The notes under the pieces: generated by a model
What the model saw: the letters and a program-made list of their open reading frames with translations, nothing else
What the model was told of the DNA's origin: nothing
Databases searched by the model: none
Program-made: the position numbers and the translations under genes
Part shown: piece after piece, positions 14,634 to 16,069 of the stretch
How the letters are laid out: each line of letters opens with the position of its first letter
Position numbering within the stretch: position 1 is the first letter of the stretch
Source of the DNA: CAZYTO01 sp964650405
Lineage (GTDB): Bacteria; Acidobacteriota; Thermoanaerobaculia; Gp7-AA8
DNA length: 16,069 nucleotides
Direction: 5' to 3'
NCBI GenBank assembly: GCA_964650405.1
Contig: CAZYTO010000118.1
Span: 1-16,069 of the forward strand

Positions 14634-16069
14634 TCATTGCGGAGCGGGGACCTCCCTCTCTCTCCCGCCGCGGATCATCGCGTAGACCGCCGGAGTCACG
14701 ACGAGCGAGAGAACGAGGGCGAAGAGCAGTCCTCCGATGACGCAGATGGCAAGCGGCCGGAGCAGGTCGGAGCCGGAGCCGAACGAAAGTGCCAGCGGCA
14801 ACATGCCCAGCATCGCGGCGAGAGAAGTCATCAGGACGGGCCGGAAGCGGCGGCGTCCCGATTGCAGCAGCGCGGTGATGAGGTCCTCGCCGGCACGCAG
14901 ATGGTCTTCTACCGTGTCGAGCATGAGAATGCCGTTCTTCGACACGATGCCGACGATCATGATCATGCCCATCATCGAGACGACATTGAGCGTCGTGTGG
15001 GTGACGAGCAGCGCGCCCAGGCTGCCGGAGAGCGCCAGTACCGCACCGCAGACGATGGCGGTCGGATGACTGAAGGAGCGGAACTCGACTACGAGCACGA
15101 GAAAGACGAGCGCCACAGCCAGGGCGAGCGCGACGAGGAGCTCGCGGAAGGACGCCTGCTGCTCCTGATAGAGCCCGCCGTACTCGACCGTCATTCCGGC
15201 CGGCAGATGTATTTGACGCGTTAGCTGCGCCTGAATGTCGCGCATGGCCGATCCGAGGTCACGGCCTTCGAGGCGCGCGGTCACGGCAATCGACTGGCGC
15301 AATCCGTCGCGATCGATCTCGGTCTGGCCCGGATCGTAGTCGACGGTGGCGATCTGCGAGACTGGCACGAGGGCATTCGTGGCCGGAGATCGAAGCTGCA
15401 GCGTACGCAGTTGGTCGAGTTGGAGTGCCGGCGTCGTAAGCCGGACGCGCACACCGACGGAGCGCCCGTGCTCGATGACATTGGAGACGACATCGCCGTT
15501 GAGCGCGGCGGTCAGTGCTTCGTTGACGTCATTGGCGGTCAAGCCGAAAAGCGCCGCGCGCTGCGGGTCGACCCGAAAGGTCACGGCCGGACCGCTGACG
15601 ACGACGCCGTTGAAGACGTCGACCACGCCATTCACCTTGCCGATCGTGACGGCGACCCGTTCGGCCGTTGCGCGCAGGGCGGCGGCGTCTTCGCTGAAAA
15701 GGCGAATCTCGACTGGCGACGGCGAGCTGACCAGATCGCCGATCAGGTCACTCAGGATCCCGAGGAACTCAACGCGCAGCGCCGGCTCGCTGCTCTCGAT
15801 CTTCTTGCGCAGCCCGGAGACGACCTCCTCGGTTTCAGCGGAATCCCGCACCTTCACGGCAAAATCGCCGGTGTTCGGCTCGGTGACGCCCGCCAGTCCG
15901 AGTTGCATCCCGGTACGGCGCGAGTAGCTCTCGACCTCCGGAGTGTCCTTCAGCATCCGCTCGACGTGCAGCAGCATCCGGTTGGTCTCATCGAGCGACG
16001 CGCCCGGAGGAGCCACGTAGTCGAGGATGAAGCCGTGCTCATCGAACTCCGGCAGGAACTCCGAGCCGA
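14634..16069 (-). CDS. RND-family efflux transporter, C-terminal part (5' end outside window)
   Basis: Inner-membrane proton-driven RND pump of the AcrB/CzcA superfamily, which works with a periplasmic adaptor and outer-membrane channel. The frame stays open to the window edge, so about 478 residues, roughly the C-terminal half of a ~1030-residue protein, are seen. The visible start (GSEFLPEFDEHGFILDYVAP) is the second porter-domain opening typical of the family. Periplasmic porter and docking regions follow. The second transmembrane bundle includes VGIVSKNGILMLDTVEDHLR and RRFRPVLMTSLAAMLGMLPLAL, both conserved family motifs, before the final helix and a short charged tail. The pattern leans towards the heavy-metal/CzcA-like or uncharacterised multidrug branches, but substrate cannot be assigned. 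The partner adaptor gene is not in view; it may lie upstream, off the window. Confidence 0.92.
   Translation of the reverse strand, partial: GSEFLPEFDEHGFILDYVAPPGASLDETNRMLLHVERMLKDTPEVESYSRRTGMQLGLAGVTEPNTGDFAVKVRDSAETEEVVSGLRKKIESSEPALRVEFLGILSDLIGDLVSSPSPVEIRLFSEDAAALRATAERVAVTIGKVNGVVDVFNGVVVSGPAVTFRVDPQRAALFGLTANDVNEALTAALNGDVVSNVIEHGRSVGVRVRLTTPALQLDQLRTLQLRSPATNALVPVSQIATVDYDPGQTEIDRDGLRQSIAVTARLEGRDLGSAMRDIQAQLTRQIHLPAGMTVEYGGLYQEQQASFRELLVALALAVALVFLVLVVEFRSFSHPTAIVCGAVLALSGSLGALLVTHTTLNVVSMMGMIMIVGIVSKNGILMLDTVEDHLRAGEDLITALLQSGRRRFRPVLMTSLAAMLGMLPLALSFGSGSDLLRPLAICVIGGLLFALVLSLVVTPAVYAMIRGGREREVPAPQ

Overview
The window is a GC-rich chromosomal segment of a Gram-negative (LPS-making) bacterium. 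LpxC, an NtrY/NtrX pair preceded by a DUF4390 protein, SmpB and an RND transporter, together with many short hairpin repeats between genes, suggest an Acidobacteriota-like lineage (Thermoanaerobaculia or a relative). This placement is inference from gene content and style; no rRNA is present to settle it.

Layout. (1) Bases 1-5918, plus strand: a compact five-gene operon. It encodes an Hsp70-family chaperone (5' end cut by the window), a protein that looks like a degenerate kinase joined to TPR-like helices, a three-segment membrane protein with a large TPR-like region, an 85-residue protein and a zinc-ribbon protein. Genes 2-5 are linked by ATGA overlaps, and gene 2 starts 2 bases after gene 1. 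This is the most interesting coding region and could be a poorly described Hsp70-centred assembly. (2) 5919-6364: a composite inverted pair of hairpin repeats. (3) 6365-8222, minus strand: a DyP-type peroxidase lacking its N-terminal part, a DUF4304-type gene in lower-GC DNA, and tRNA-Gly(GCC) with an encoded CCA. (4) 8412-12547, minus strand: DUF4390 protein, then NtrY-like kinase, then NtrX-like sigma54 activator; a large heptad hairpin separates ntrY from ntrX. (5) 12548-12912: a second composite repeat, inverted relative to the first. (6) 12913-14540, minus strand: lpxC and smpB, with another heptad hairpin between them. (7) 14634 to the window edge, minus strand: the C-terminal part of an RND-family efflux pump.

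How the genes work together. The Hsp70 operon probably makes interacting proteins: a chaperone, two repeat-rich scaffolds (one membrane-anchored) and a zinc-ribbon adaptor. The DUF4390-NtrY-NtrX set is a membrane-sensing two-component system controlling sigma54 promoters. LpxC commits the cell to lipid A synthesis, SmpB serves ribosome rescue, and the RND pump exports substrates across the envelope.

Two repeat families recur between genes: a GGGAGAGGG hairpin family arranged as paired units, and inverted clusters of 7-bp units close to G[C/G]CGA[A/G]N. Both look genome-specific and are worth a genome-wide count.
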